DNA of 64,000 bases from Pleurocapsa sp. PCC 7319 (GTDB taxonomy: Bacteria > Cyanobacteriota > Cyanobacteriia > Cyanobacteriales > Xenococcaceae). Each line of letters opens with the position of its first letter. The stretch's first letter is position 1. The stretch lies in NCBI RefSeq assembly GCF_000332195.1, contig NZ_KB235922.1, forward strand, positions 620,001-684,000. The letters are read 5' to 3'. Under the pieces are notes generated by a model. That model searched no databases, was not told where the DNA came from, and worked only from the letters and a program-made list of their open reading frames with translations. The position numbers and the translations under genes are program-made. This document shows, one piece after another, positions 55,088 to 63,931 of the stretch.

Positions 55088-55253
55088 AATTGTTACTTGT
55101 AGATTGATCAAAATTTAGATTTTGAATGTTCAGTTCAAAATCAATGATGTTGCCATTCTACTTGGTCACTCTCGGTTTTTGTTATTCTTGATTTTCCAGA
55201 TATTAAACCAAATAATTTTGCTCAACAAATAACTAATGATTTTTGTAGCAACT

Positions 55254-55862
55254 TCAATTTCCTTGCCAACGTTCCAAAGGAATACAATCTATGTCCAGAG
55301 TATCAAGAGTTCGAGCTACTACAAAATCTACTAGATCTTCAATAGTTTGGGGATGATGGTACCAAGCAGGAATTGCTGGTACAACTTTAACACCGACTTC
55401 GGCTAGAGCAGTCAGGTTGCGTAAATGGATCAAACTAAAAGGAGTTTCTCGAGGAACAACTACTAAAGGCTTACCTTCCTTAAGTTGTACATCTGCTGCC
55501 CTTTCCAGCAAATCCGAGCTTAAGCCAGAGGCGATCTTCGCTACCGTACTCATACTACAGGGAATAATTACCATTCCCAAAGTACGAAAAGAACCACTCG
55601 CAATGTTATCTCCTACATCACTCCAACGATGACAATTGAGCTTTCCTCCTGTGCTAACCCCGGCTTTTTCTCGCCAAAATAACTCTTGTTGCGCTGGTTC
55701 AGCTGGCATCCGAATGTCTTCCTCAGCTTGCCAAACCATATAGCTAGCACGGGAAGCAACTAGCTCGATAGTATAGTCAGCAGCCAGTAAATATTTCAAA
55801 GTACGCACGGCATAAATCAGTCCCGAAGCACCGCTGACACCGATAATTAGGGGTTTGGTCAT
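55254..55862 (-). CDS. ubiX: Flavin prenyltransferase UbiX
   Basis: UbiX attaches a dimethylallyl group to FMN, giving the prenyl-FMN cofactor of UbiD decarboxylases. The 202-residue protein has IIGVSGASGLIYAVRTL (flavin-binding), MVIIPCSMSTVAKIASGLS, and VVVPRETPFSLIHLRNL. Length is normal. The partner ubiD gene is not in the window. It is 22 bases upstream of the HEAT protein gene on the same strand. Confidence 0.96.
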   Translation of the reverse strand: MTKPLIIGVSGASGLIYAVRTLKYLLAADYTIELVASRASYMVWQAEEDIRMPAEPAQQELFWREKAGVSTGGKLNCHRWSDVGDNIASGSFRTLGMVIIPCSMSTVAKIASGLSSDLLERAADVQLKEGKPLVVVPRETPFSLIHLRNLTALAEVGVKVVPAIPAWYHHPQTIEDLVDFVVARTLDTLDIDCIPLERWQGN

Positions 55863-55884
55863 GTAATATTTTTATTTAGACAGT

Positions 55885-56637
55885 TCAAATTAATCCTTCA
55901 AATTCTAATTCTTCGATCATCTGTAGACCTCGAGGATCGCCGACTTTGAGGATAGCACTTCGAGCATCGTCCTTAACGCCAAAATCATCATCCTCTACCA
56001 AAGATTCGATCAAAGCATCGATCGCCGTTGCATAGACTACATTAGACGGTAGTTCACGACATAATTGCCCAATTGCCCAGGCACAGTTACTCCGAACCGC
56101 TGCGGTAGAGTCTCTTCTTAAGCCCTGAATCAATGGAGGAATAGCTGCAATTATATCTTCATAATCTAAGGTAGCGATTTGAGCTAAGCCACTGGCGGCC
56201 CAAAGTCTTACCGCCGAAATATCAGTTTTTACTGCGTGAATTAAAGGCTGAAGGGCGCGACGATCTTTACTATTGCCCAGTGCCCACACTATCCCCTTGC
56301 GTACATAACCATTAAAGTCTCGAGCCAATAATTCAATTAATGGCTCGACAGCAGATGGGTCAGTGTTGCGCCCCAAGGCATAAGTAGTGCTAACTCGAAC
56401 TAGTGGACAACTATCATTAAGTAATTTTATTAAGAGTGGAATTGAGCGTCTATCTTCTAATTCACAGAAAGCCCGCGCTGCAATGGTTCTTTCTGAAGCT
56501 TCTTCTGATTCCAATAACCCCAGCATACGATCTGGATCTGGAGGAGGTATTTCTGATGCTGACTCTGCCGAATCAATCTGATCTAGAGGACTGCTTAGTT
56601 CAGCTTCTATCAAACTTAGTTCATCATTTTTCTTCAT
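55885..56637 (-). CDS. HEAT-repeat protein
   Basis: A 250-residue protein from the ATG at 56637, with about five HEAT-like alpha hairpins between residues 40 and 230 (ERTIAARAFCELEDRRSIPLLIKLL; CPLVRVSTTYALGRNTD; IRLWAAS-type units). HEAT repeats of this kind occur in phycobilin lyases and other cyanobacterial proteins, but no lyase signature is visible. It is conserved in cyanobacteria as I recall; function unknown. ubiX follows downstream on the same strand. Confidence 0.8.
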   Translation of the reverse strand: MKKNDELSLIEAELSSPLDQIDSAESASEIPPPDPDRMLGLLESEEASERTIAARAFCELEDRRSIPLLIKLLNDSCPLVRVSTTYALGRNTDPSAVEPLIELLARDFNGYVRKGIVWALGNSKDRRALQPLIHAVKTDISAVRLWAASGLAQIATLDYEDIIAAIPPLIQGLRRDSTAAVRSNCAWAIGQLCRELPSNVVYATAIDALIESLVEDDDFGVKDDARSAILKVGDPRGLQMIEELEFEGLI

Positions 56638-56765
56638 CACTTTTAGTCACTCTTTTATAATCTGATTCTTAGCAGGTGATTAAAATCTTATTTTATGTTC
56701 TCACATACTACTATTTCATCTAAGTAGGGCAAAGTCGGAAAACCCGCCTTTTAGTCAGGACAAGT

Positions 56766-57506
56766 TTAATGTCCAACATCACGTACCGCTATAAAAGCTT
56801 CCTTGGCGGCAGCTTGTTCAGAAGCTTTTTTTGAACGACCATAACCTTTGCCTAAGCAACGATTTTTGAGCCATACTTCAGCCAAAAATCGATCTTCATG
56901 AATTGATATGTTAGTGGGATGGGCGGAAGACTTGAATTGCTTATTTTCTCTAACCCGATATTTTGGCAAGATTTTGTACTTTTTTTGTGTCCATTCTTGT
57001 AAAGCGTCTTTATAATTGAGGCGAGCAGGATCACTACGAACCTCTGCCGCTTTAGTTTTTAAAACTGAATCTAGCCAAGGACGAATCAAATCCATATTAT
57101 GGGTACTGAGGTACAGTGCCCCCAAAACAGCTTCAAAAGCATCTGCTAACCAAGATTGTCTGCCAATGGGATTACCAGTAGCATTAGAACCAATAAGTAA
57201 ATATGGTTCAATTCCATAGCTTTCTGCTAACTCGGCTAAAACGCGATCGCTGACTAGAATGGAACGAATAGCGGCAAATTCTCCCACTGGCTCTTGGGGA
57301 TAGACTTCTAAGAGTAATTCGGCAGATATTAACCTGATAACCGAATCACCGACAAACTCTAGCTGTTCATAGTTATCAGTACTAGAAATACTGGGATGAG
57401 TTAACGCTAAATTGAGCAACGACCAATTAACTGATTCAGTTTCAGATAACCCCAATTTTTGAATAAATTTCTGAAGTTGTTTTTTTCGTCTGGGATCTTC
57501 AAACAT
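56766..57506 (-). CDS. rnc: Ribonuclease III
   Basis: RNase III cleaves double-stranded RNA in rRNA and mRNA processing. The 246-residue protein has the catalytic block NYEQLEFVGDSVIRLISAEL (signature box), LADAFEAVLGALYLS, and a C-terminal dsRNA-binding domain with GKGYGRSKKASEQAAAKEAF. Length is normal. It starts 22 bases after the 3' end of rnpB on the same strand, so both may be read from the rnpB promoter. Confidence 0.97.
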   Translation of the reverse strand: MFEDPRRKKQLQKFIQKLGLSETESVNWSLLNLALTHPSISSTDNYEQLEFVGDSVIRLISAELLLEVYPQEPVGEFAAIRSILVSDRVLAELAESYGIEPYLLIGSNATGNPIGRQSWLADAFEAVLGALYLSTHNMDLIRPWLDSVLKTKAAEVRSDPARLNYKDALQEWTQKKYKILPKYRVRENKQFKSSAHPTNISIHEDRFLAEVWLKNRCLGKGYGRSKKASEQAAAKEAFIAVRDVGH

Positions 57507-57528
57507 TTAGATATGGACAATATGAATG

Positions 57529-57999
57529 GAGAGAGTTAGAACGTAAGCCGGATTCTGTTCTCAACTGTAGCAGTGTATTTTATTCCACATACCCAAGTCG
57601 AGGGTAGTTATCTATCTGGGATGTTTGTTACCAAACATCTCTTGCGGTTCTCCAAAATCGAGATCGGGAAAAGACCAACCATAATCCCTCCGACCTTGCT
57701 CCCTACCGGGGTTTACCGAGCCAGTACCTCTCGATACTGCTGGTGCGCTCTTACCGCACCTTTGCACCCTTACCAATATAAGGAATGAGTTATGAGGGAT
57801 AAAGAGTAAGGAATTGATTCATTCCTCCGCCCTTATCCTTCTGCTCTCATCCTTCAAGAATTGGCGGTATTTTTCTGTGGCACTATCCTCGCGATCGCTC
57901 GCACTGGGAATTATCCAGCAAGTCTGGTCTTTTGGGAGTCCGGACTTTCCTCAAATTTGTCTCTAGGAACAAATCTGCAACTACCTCGCTAACTCTCTC
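57529..57999 (-). ncRNA. rnpB: RNase P RNA
   Basis: Read on the minus strand, the RNA begins GAGAGAGTTAGCGAGGTAG near 57999 and has GAGGAAAGTCCGGACTCC, then GGTAAGGGTGCAAAGG, AGAGCGCACCAGCAGTATCG, CGGTAAACCCCGGTAGGGAG and a 3' end ACAGAATCCGGCTTAC. These are the conserved regions of cyanobacterial RNase P RNA. The P12 part, between ACCGCC and GGTAAGGG, is about 88 bases, roughly four times the 21-base one I recall from Synechocystis. Ends are estimated. Confidence 0.96.
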
Positions 58000-58000
58000 A

Positions 58001-58384
58001 TTTATCTAGTTTATTATTGATTTATAGATAACCTCAAGTAATGCTGCTAATTTAATAGATCAAAGTGATAGTTATAATGTTCGTAGCTTTAAGCTTCAAG
58101 CTCTAAGCTTTTTCATATTCACAGTGAATAGATAAAATCATCTATTTATAATTCAAGCCTTTATTAGTATTATGGCTGCCCATTGTGCGGGTTTAGTTAG
58201 TTTTCTCTGGGCTTTAAACCCAATTGAAAAAATCCATCGACAATTAACTATTAACCAATAAGTTTATTTTTATTTATATTTTTGCTCTTGCTTTCATTCC
58301 TAACTTCTATATCAATATACTTGAAGTTTTCAAACCTCTAATTTAATTGTTATCTAGAATCAAGTAATACCAATCAGTAAAATC
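58001..58384. other. 384-base spacer between rnpB and the DUF3611 gene
   Basis: The rnpB promoter (minus) must lie at the left of this spacer and the DUF3611 promoter at the right. AGCTTTAAGCTTCAAGCTCTAAGCTTTT near 58085 repeats the AGCT-core motif seen after psaK. A 29-codon frame at 58171 has no family support and is rejected. Confidence 0.5.
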
Positions 58385-58990
58385 ATGACTAAAGAATCAG
58401 ACATCACACCCTATTCTGAAAATTTTAGTGACTCTCGTTCCACACCTACATCTAAATCTGCCCGCTTGCGTAAGGTAGGAACAACCCTCAAATGGGCGGG
58501 ATTAGCTGGATTTTGGATTCAGGTGGTTTTAGGAGTAGTTTCTTCTGTTACCTTAGCTCTGGCAATAGTTAATGAAAATGAGAGAAGTAGTCCTGGTGTT
58601 GGATTTAGCTTGTTTTGCGCTGTATGCGGTCTGATTTGTTTGATTATGGGAATTTGCATTTCTTTTCGTTATGGCAAAATGGCAACCAAGTTTACTACTC
58701 CTGGGGTTACACCTCCCAAGAAATCAACCACGATCAGGATAGTTCAAATTGCTGTTATCACCAGTCTGGTAGGTGCTTTAATAACCCTCTTGGGAGCAGA
58801 AACTATTGCGGGAATTGTTCTTTCTAAAACTTTATCTCTCGATCCTGGGAAAATTTTTAACAGTCAAACTAATACAGAATTTGTGAATTCATTGGATGTA
58901 TTTATTATCCAAGCCTGCATTAATATTATTGCTGGACATTTTATTGGAATAGTCAGCTCTTTGTGGATTTACAGTCAAATCGATAAGTAA
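58385..58990 (+). CDS. DUF3611 membrane protein (Tic21/PIC1-like)
   Basis: A 201-residue protein with four membrane helices (about 38-62, 70-92, 118-142 and 171-195) and a polar N-terminus. The GFWIQVVLGVVSSVTLALAI and FSLFCAVCGLICLIMGICIS blocks match DUF3611, the family of the chloroplast PIC1/Tic21 envelope protein. Iron transport or protein import has been proposed for the plant homologue. Its role in cyanobacteria is less clear. It lies 21 bases upstream of the Ycf20-like gene. Confidence 0.85.
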   Translation: MTKESDITPYSENFSDSRSTPTSKSARLRKVGTTLKWAGLAGFWIQVVLGVVSSVTLALAIVNENERSSPGVGFSLFCAVCGLICLIMGICISFRYGKMATKFTTPGVTPPKKSTTIRIVQIAVITSLVGALITLLGAETIAGIVLSKTLSLDPGKIFNSQTNTEFVNSLDVFIIQACINIIAGHFIGIVSSLWIYSQIDK

Positions 58991-59011
58991 TTCAGTAATC
59001 AGGAATTAACC

Positions 59012-59365
59012 GTGCAACGTACTCGCCTAAACACTCTGATTAATTTCACAGGCGCACGCTTAGAATTAGTATTTAGCAATCCTTGGCGACGCACTGCTTT
59101 GAGTGTAATTAGTATTCTCCTAGGATTTTTTATGGGTTCAGCAATTGTGACAACTGTTGGACAAGACGCGGTTTGGGATGTTCCTGCTGCTGCTATTGTA
59201 TTTGCTGTGACCGAAATTACGAGTAGGTTTATATATAGTCGTCGTAACCGTCAGCAATTAGACTCATCCCCCAGCAGACGTCCTCTTATTTTTGAGGTGT
59301 TGAATTTATTTAAAGTTGGTCTGACCTACAGTTTGTATTTAGAAGCCTTTAAATTGGGTTCGTAG
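59012..59365 (+). CDS. Ycf20-like (DUF565) membrane protein
   Basis: A 117-residue protein with a hydrophobic pair of helices (about 28-50, 60-75) and the block RRTALSVISILLGFFMGSAI. RLNTLINFTGARLELVFSNPWRR is typical of Ycf20/DUF565, found in cyanobacteria and plastids and linked to non-photochemical quenching in algae. The start is the GTG at 59012. The DUF3611 gene precedes it by 21 bases and the glycerate kinase gene follows by 23 bases, so the three look like an operon. Confidence 0.85.
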   Translation: MQRTRLNTLINFTGARLELVFSNPWRRTALSVISILLGFFMGSAIVTTVGQDAVWDVPAAAIVFAVTEITSRFIYSRRNRQQLDSSPSRRPLIFEVLNLFKVGLTYSLYLEAFKLGS

Positions 59366-59388
59366 CTATAAATGATGAGGGATAAAAG

Positions 59389-60354
59389 ATGAAGGATGAG
59401 GAAGTTTATCTGGAGAGATTGGAAGGATTAGTTTCTCAGGGGACTGAGTCACAGTATTTTGCTGACTTATCGTTACAGGTGAAGGAAAAATGTCAAACCT
59501 TGGGGTTTAAAGAACAAGACATTATTACGACTAAATTGGCAAGATTATGGCTCCCTGTAGCTTTAAAGCTAGCTAAAGCTAGACGAACATTAGATAGAAC
59601 TTTAATCCAAGGGATTTTGGGAGGTCAAGGCACTGGTAAAAGCACCCTGTGCATCATCCTTAATTTGATTCTTAATTACTTAGGATTTTCTACTGCTAAT
59701 CTTTCTATAGATGATTTATATCTCACTCATTCTGAGCGACAAAAGTTAAAGCAACAAGATCCACGTTTAATTTGGCGTGGTCCTCCAGGAACTCATGATG
59801 TTGACTTAGGTTTGCAGGTAATTGAACAGTGTCTGTCAGGAAATTCCGCAACTCAGATTTTAATGCCCCGCTTTGATAAATCAGTATTTCATGGCGATGG
59901 CGATCGCACTGAACCCGAAGCTATACCCAAACCAGATATTTTATTATTTGAAGGTTGGTTTGTCGGTGTAAAACCAATATCAGCAGATTACTTTGATCAT
60001 CCTCCCGATCCCATTCATACTCCAGAAGATAAACAATTCGCTTTAGATAATAACGATCGTTTGAAGGCGTATCTACCCCTATGGAATAAATTAGACCGTT
60101 TAATTGTTTTATACCCTGAAGATTATCGTTTAAGTAAACAGTGGCGCAAGGAAGCAGAGCATAAAATGATCGCTACTGGAAAAACTGGTATGAGCGATGC
60201 GCAAATTGATCGCTTTGTAGAATATTTCTGGAAAGCTCTTCATCCAGAATTGTTTATAGACCCCCTTACTAAGAGCGCCGATTTAGTAGTTGAAATTAAA
60301 AGCGATCGCAGTTTAGGCAGAATTTATCAACCAGTTAATTCTTCAACATCGTAG
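59389..60354 (+). CDS. D-glycerate 3-kinase (GLYK type)
   Basis: GLYK phosphorylates D-glycerate to 3-phosphoglycerate, closing the photorespiratory cycle. The 321-residue protein has the P-loop GGQGTGKSTLCIIL (about 78-91), SIDDLYLTHSER, WRGPPGTHDVDLG, MPRFDKSVFHGDGDR and LLFEGWFVGV, all typical of the plant and cyanobacterial GLYK family. The start sits in a short heptamer-like stretch (ATGAAGG ATGAGGA), so the ATG at 59389 is not certain, but no better start fits. Confidence 0.93.
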   Translation: MKDEEVYLERLEGLVSQGTESQYFADLSLQVKEKCQTLGFKEQDIITTKLARLWLPVALKLAKARRTLDRTLIQGILGGQGTGKSTLCIILNLILNYLGFSTANLSIDDLYLTHSERQKLKQQDPRLIWRGPPGTHDVDLGLQVIEQCLSGNSATQILMPRFDKSVFHGDGDRTEPEAIPKPDILLFEGWFVGVKPISADYFDHPPDPIHTPEDKQFALDNNDRLKAYLPLWNKLDRLIVLYPEDYRLSKQWRKEAEHKMIATGKTGMSDAQIDRFVEYFWKALHPELFIDPLTKSADLVVEIKSDRSLGRIYQPVNSSTS

Positions 60355-60438
60355 ACGATTTAAATTAAGATTGTTTAAAAAAGTATTATATGGCGATCGC
60401 TATTCAAAAGTTCACCCTATTACTCAAGCAATATCTTA

Positions 60439-60456
60439 TAGTAGTTCTAACTACTA
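60439..60456. other. Small dyad between convergent genes
   Basis: TAGTAGT-TCTA-ACTACTA forms a 7-base stem at 60439-60456, overlapping the stop of the minus-strand gene. There is no T-run, so a terminator role is doubtful; it might block convergent transcription. Confidence 0.35.
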
Positions 60457-61091
60457 ATAGGAACAGCTTCAAAGATTGCTGTTTCGGGTATCACAATATC
60501 GATTACATTTATTCCTTCAGGCACTTTTAACCAAAAATAAGCATTGCCCCAAGAATCTTGCGGTAAATCATTAATGTAAGTAAAACTGGTACTTTTATTC
60601 TGAATAGTACGGTAAACCTCGCTGGTTTCGGGATTTCTTCCTCGCGATTGGTTTAAGCTTATCGCATCTACTTTTCCTTTAGGGACAATACGACGTATTC
60701 GCATTTGCACGACTACTACATTTTTTTCCTCACTATCAGGATTTTGAATTCTTTTGACTGATTGCAATTCAATTTTTATTTTGTTGTCAAAGCCTTGGCG
60801 CACAAATTGTCCTGGCTGAATTACATTATTTTGTGCCTTGGAAGTTGTAGAGACGGAATTTAATTGTTGTGTTGTATCGCTAGATATTAAAGCTTTATTT
60901 TGCTCGATTTTCTGAGTAAGCTGAGTAATTTTATCCTGTTGCTGAGTATTAGTATTTTGTTGTTCGGTAATCGTATTTTGCTGCTGGTCTATCAAAAGAT
61001 TAAGTTGAGATAGTTGATATGCCGTCCATCCCGATACAGCTAAAGCTATGGCAGATAAAGTTATGCTGATTCCAGACAAAAAGTTACTCAT
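60447..61091 (-). CDS. Membrane-anchored coiled-coil protein, unknown
   Basis: A 214-residue protein with an N-terminal membrane helix (about 8-28), a Gln-rich coiled coil (about 33-75, DQQQNTITEQQNTNTQQQD), and a C-terminal beta-rich domain (about 100-210) with VVVQMRIRRIVPKGKVDAI. The anchor and coil suggest that the domain is held at the outer face of a membrane. I do not recognise the family. It faces the glycerate kinase gene. Confidence 0.6.
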   Translation of the reverse strand: MSNFLSGISITLSAIALAVSGWTAYQLSQLNLLIDQQQNTITEQQNTNTQQQDKITQLTQKIEQNKALISSDTTQQLNSVSTTSKAQNNVIQPGQFVRQGFDNKIKIELQSVKRIQNPDSEEKNVVVVQMRIRRIVPKGKVDAISLNQSRGRNPETSEVYRTIQNKSTSFTYINDLPQDSWGNAYFWLKVPEGINVIDIVIPETAIFEAVPISS

Positions 61092-61379
61092 TGATTCTAA
61101 CTGTGGTCAATATCTGTGTTTTGTAATATACAAACTACGATTATAAATTTACTTTTGACCAAAGAGTATTTGTTTGAGTCCACAATCACTAAATATTGAA
61201 TAAATACTGTATCAGGCGATTGCTCTTTAATCAACGATGATTAAGATATATAGTCATACTAAATCCTGTTCATAGAGGTTACTTTTGACTGCCCCCTTCG
61301 GGTGGGTGTGGAATAAGGACTTATCCAGAGGAAGGACATTTCTCTCTAATCGTAAATCAGTTCGAGACGATCGCCAAAT

Positions 61380-61690
61380 CACTCGTAGATGATATTTAAT
61401 TTGAACCAGAGAAAGATTTTTGGTAACAGATTCATCAATTAAATTATTTCTCTGTTGCTCGTCTTTGATTTAGGCGATCGCTCTGGATTTAGTGTCGGCT
61501 ATTTTTCCCTGACGCAGTACTTCTAAAATTTCTGCGGATAACTTTAGCTGAGGCAGACGATTATTCACCGAGGCTGTTCCCTATTGCTTTTAAAAAAGAC
61601 TGCCAATTCTGCCCCAGGTTAGCAGATACCAACTCAATTTTTTGCTTTTCGACGTTGCCAAAAACGTTATTGACAAAAATTCAACTCCAA
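61380..61690 (-). pseudogene. Decayed ParB-like partition protein fragment
   Basis: On the minus strand one frame reads NNVFGNVEKQKIELVSANLG, then a frameshift, then NNRLPQLKLSAEILEVLRQG, KIADTKSRAIA, an in-frame TAA at 61471-61473, and IKDEQQRNNLID with KNLSLVQIK. This order matches the middle of the KorB-like cyanobacterial ParB family. The region has at least one frameshift and one stop, and neither end of the gene is recognisable. It is a remnant, perhaps from a plasmid. The spacer 61091-61782 holds nothing else I can identify. Confidence 0.75.
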
Positions 61691-61782
61691 GAAATTGCGA
61701 CAAGCCTGAAAAATCTGACTTATCGCTTAAGTTGTGTAAGGAATACTAAAATTTGAAAGTAATTAAAAAGTTAGCTTCTTGG

Positions 61783-62979
61783 CTAGTTAGAAGTGGGCAG
61801 TATCCCAACTTTTACCTCGACATTTACTTGTTTATCATCACGTTGCAAACCAAGGTTGAGTTTTTCGCCTACTTTAGTTTTAGCTACCGTTTGTTGTACT
61901 TCGTCAGTTTCAGTAACTTTTTGCGCAGCAATAGTTTGAATCACATCACCTGGTTTTAATCCTGCTTTATCGGCCGGAGAGTTAGGGACAACATCAACAA
62001 TTAAAACTCCTTTTTCGGCGTTTAAGCTGAAATTTGTCTGACTTTTTAGCTGTTCTTTTAGTTGCGGCGTAATTTGTGCCATTTGAATACCCAAAAAGGA
62101 GTGATCTACTTTACCATTAGCGATTAGATCCTCGGCGATATTTTGAGCAGTATTGATGGGAATAGCAAAACCAAGACCTTGCGCTCTTTGAATAATTGCC
62201 GTATTGATGCCAATAACTTCACCCTTAGCATTCAGTAAAGGTCCACCAGAATTACCAGGATTAATTGCGGCATCGGTTTGAATAAAGCTAACTCGCTTGT
62301 CTGCTACACCTACCTGAGAGCTACTTCTACCAGTCGCACTTACGATTCCCGTAGTCACAGTATTATCTAACCCTAAAGGATTACCAATGGCGATCGCCCA
62401 TTCTCCAGGTTGTAGCTTTTCCGAGTCAGCAAAAGTAACTGCTGGTAAGTCTTCAGCTTCTATTTTTATTACCGCCACATCGGTCAAGCTATCTGTTCCC
62501 ATTACTTTTCCTTCAAAAGAACGTCCGTCTTTGAGAGTTATCGTAACTCGATCGCTACCATCGACAACGTGAGCATTGGTCAGGATCAATCCATCAGAAC
62601 TAACTACAAATCCTGAGCCAAATCCTCTTTGAACTTGTTTATCGGGAATATTGGGAATCTGGGAACCGAAGAATTGACGAAAAAAAGGATCCTTGAACAT
62701 TGCAGGAGCGTTAGTCGAAACAGTACGAGAAGCATCAATTCGTACTACTGAATCTCCGACTTTATTGACTACGGCACTGACGTAGTTTTGGGGAACAGCG
62801 ATCGCTGTCTCTTGTGGCGGCGTAGTTTCTGTTTCCACTGCCACATCAGAATCTGTCGAGTCTTGGGCAAAACTTTGGGGAGAGTTGATTAAATGGTTTC
62901 CACCCAAGGCTAAACCTCCCCCTAAAAGAACCAGAGATAAGGAGGTTGTGGCTTTTTTCAAAAGAGTAGAATGTTTCAT
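61783..62979 (-). CDS. HtrA/DegQ-family serine protease
   Basis: A 398-residue exported protease with an N-terminal signal (about 1-39, cleavage near SFAQD), a trypsin-like domain with His137 (NAHVVDG), Asp167 (LTDVAVIK) and Ser244 (NPGNSGGPLL), and one PDZ domain (about 285-395). One PDZ and this layout match the cyanobacterial HhoA/HhoB/HtrA group; I cannot tell which. It degrades or refolds misfolded proteins outside the cytoplasm under light or heat stress. Confidence 0.93.
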   Translation of the reverse strand: MKHSTLLKKATTSLSLVLLGGGLALGGNHLINSPQSFAQDSTDSDVAVETETTPPQETAIAVPQNYVSAVVNKVGDSVVRIDASRTVSTNAPAMFKDPFFRQFFGSQIPNIPDKQVQRGFGSGFVVSSDGLILTNAHVVDGSDRVTITLKDGRSFEGKVMGTDSLTDVAVIKIEAEDLPAVTFADSEKLQPGEWAIAIGNPLGLDNTVTTGIVSATGRSSSQVGVADKRVSFIQTDAAINPGNSGGPLLNAKGEVIGINTAIIQRAQGLGFAIPINTAQNIAEDLIANGKVDHSFLGIQMAQITPQLKEQLKSQTNFSLNAEKGVLIVDVVPNSPADKAGLKPGDVIQTIAAQKVTETDEVQQTVAKTKVGEKLNLGLQRDDKQVNVEVKVGILPTSN

Positions 62980-63400
62980 TTGTTTATCTGTATATATATT
63001 TTGGTAGTTTAGATTAATCGGTAAGTATTATTTATAGTTGTTTTGTCATAATCATCAGAGTTCAGAGAGTATATATACCTTTGATTTTTAGTCTCTACTT
63101 TCGACTGATATTATGAATTTAGCTAGAAGATGTGTCTTTTTCGTGACAATCTTTTGAATTTTGTATGATATTCAATTATGTTGATCGGTTATGTAGAGAA
63201 AACCCTACTGAATGTAAACAAGCAATTATTTCTAATAATAATATGTTTTAAATATATGGCTCGGATAATTCTTTTGATAGAAAACCTAATATATTTAATT
63301 CTAGAGTGTTCCAGCAATTAAGCTGCCCGTAGTCTCCGGAATGTTGATACACTTTAATCAATATTAACGACAGATAACTAATAAAAAATCAGGTTATTAA
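62980..63400. other. 421-base AT-rich spacer between the HtrA and DUF421 genes
   Basis: The two genes diverge, so both promoters lie here. I see a TATATATA run next to the protease start and no repeats, RNA or ORF with support. Confidence 0.5.
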
Positions 63401-63931
63401 ATGATTGCCTCAACAGCAAATGTAATAAACTGGGCTTTTGGATTAGATTCCCCGCAGCTAAATCTTTGGCAAATGGGATTAAGGGCAGCTACGATTTATA
63501 TTGCTGCTTTAATCATGATTAGAATGGTAGGAGACCGTCGTTTTATTGGGAAGTATGCTGCTTTTGATGTAGTTCTTAGTATTATTTTTGGCTCTACTCT
63601 GAGTCGTGCTATTAATGGAACTTCAGCCTTTTTTGAAACTATCTTTGCTAGCTTTATTTTAGTAGTAATGCATTGGTTATTCTCGGCAATAGCATTTTAT
63701 TTCAGCAGATTTGAAAGTAAAATAAAAGGGCGATCGCGAATTTTAATTAGAGATGGTCAATTGTGTTACCAAGCCATGCAAGCTTGTCACATAACCAGAG
63801 AAGATTTAGCATCTACGCTACGTCTTCAATGTCAGATAGATCGACTTGACCGCGTAGAAAAAGCTTGTTTAGAAAGGAATGGTGAAATTAGCTTTAGTTT
63901 GAAAACCAAATTGGTAAGTGGTCAACAATAA
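63401..63931 (+). CDS. DUF421 membrane protein (YetF-like)
   Basis: A 176-residue protein with three membrane helices (about 25-45, 53-72 and 78-100) followed by a soluble C-terminal domain. The blocks RMVGDRRFIGKYAAFDVVL and IFGSTLSRAINGTSAF and the later SRILIRDGQLCYQAM fit the DUF421/YetF family. Function is unknown in general. The gene ends near the window edge with a stop at 63929-63931, so it is complete. Confidence 0.88.
   Translation: MIASTANVINWAFGLDSPQLNLWQMGLRAATIYIAALIMIRMVGDRRFIGKYAAFDVVLSIIFGSTLSRAINGTSAFFETIFASFILVVMHWLFSAIAFYFSRFESKIKGRSRILIRDGQLCYQAMQACHITREDLASTLRLQCQIDRLDRVEKACLERNGEISFSLKTKLVSGQQ

Noticed and set aside
57573-57788. Plus-strand frame inside rnpB
   Set aside because: It is the complement of RNase P RNA; the RNA conserved regions explain the sequence.
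58171-58260. 29-codon frame after rnpB
   Set aside because: Length resembles small photosynthetic subunits but the sequence matches none of PetN, PsaM, PsbX or PetM.
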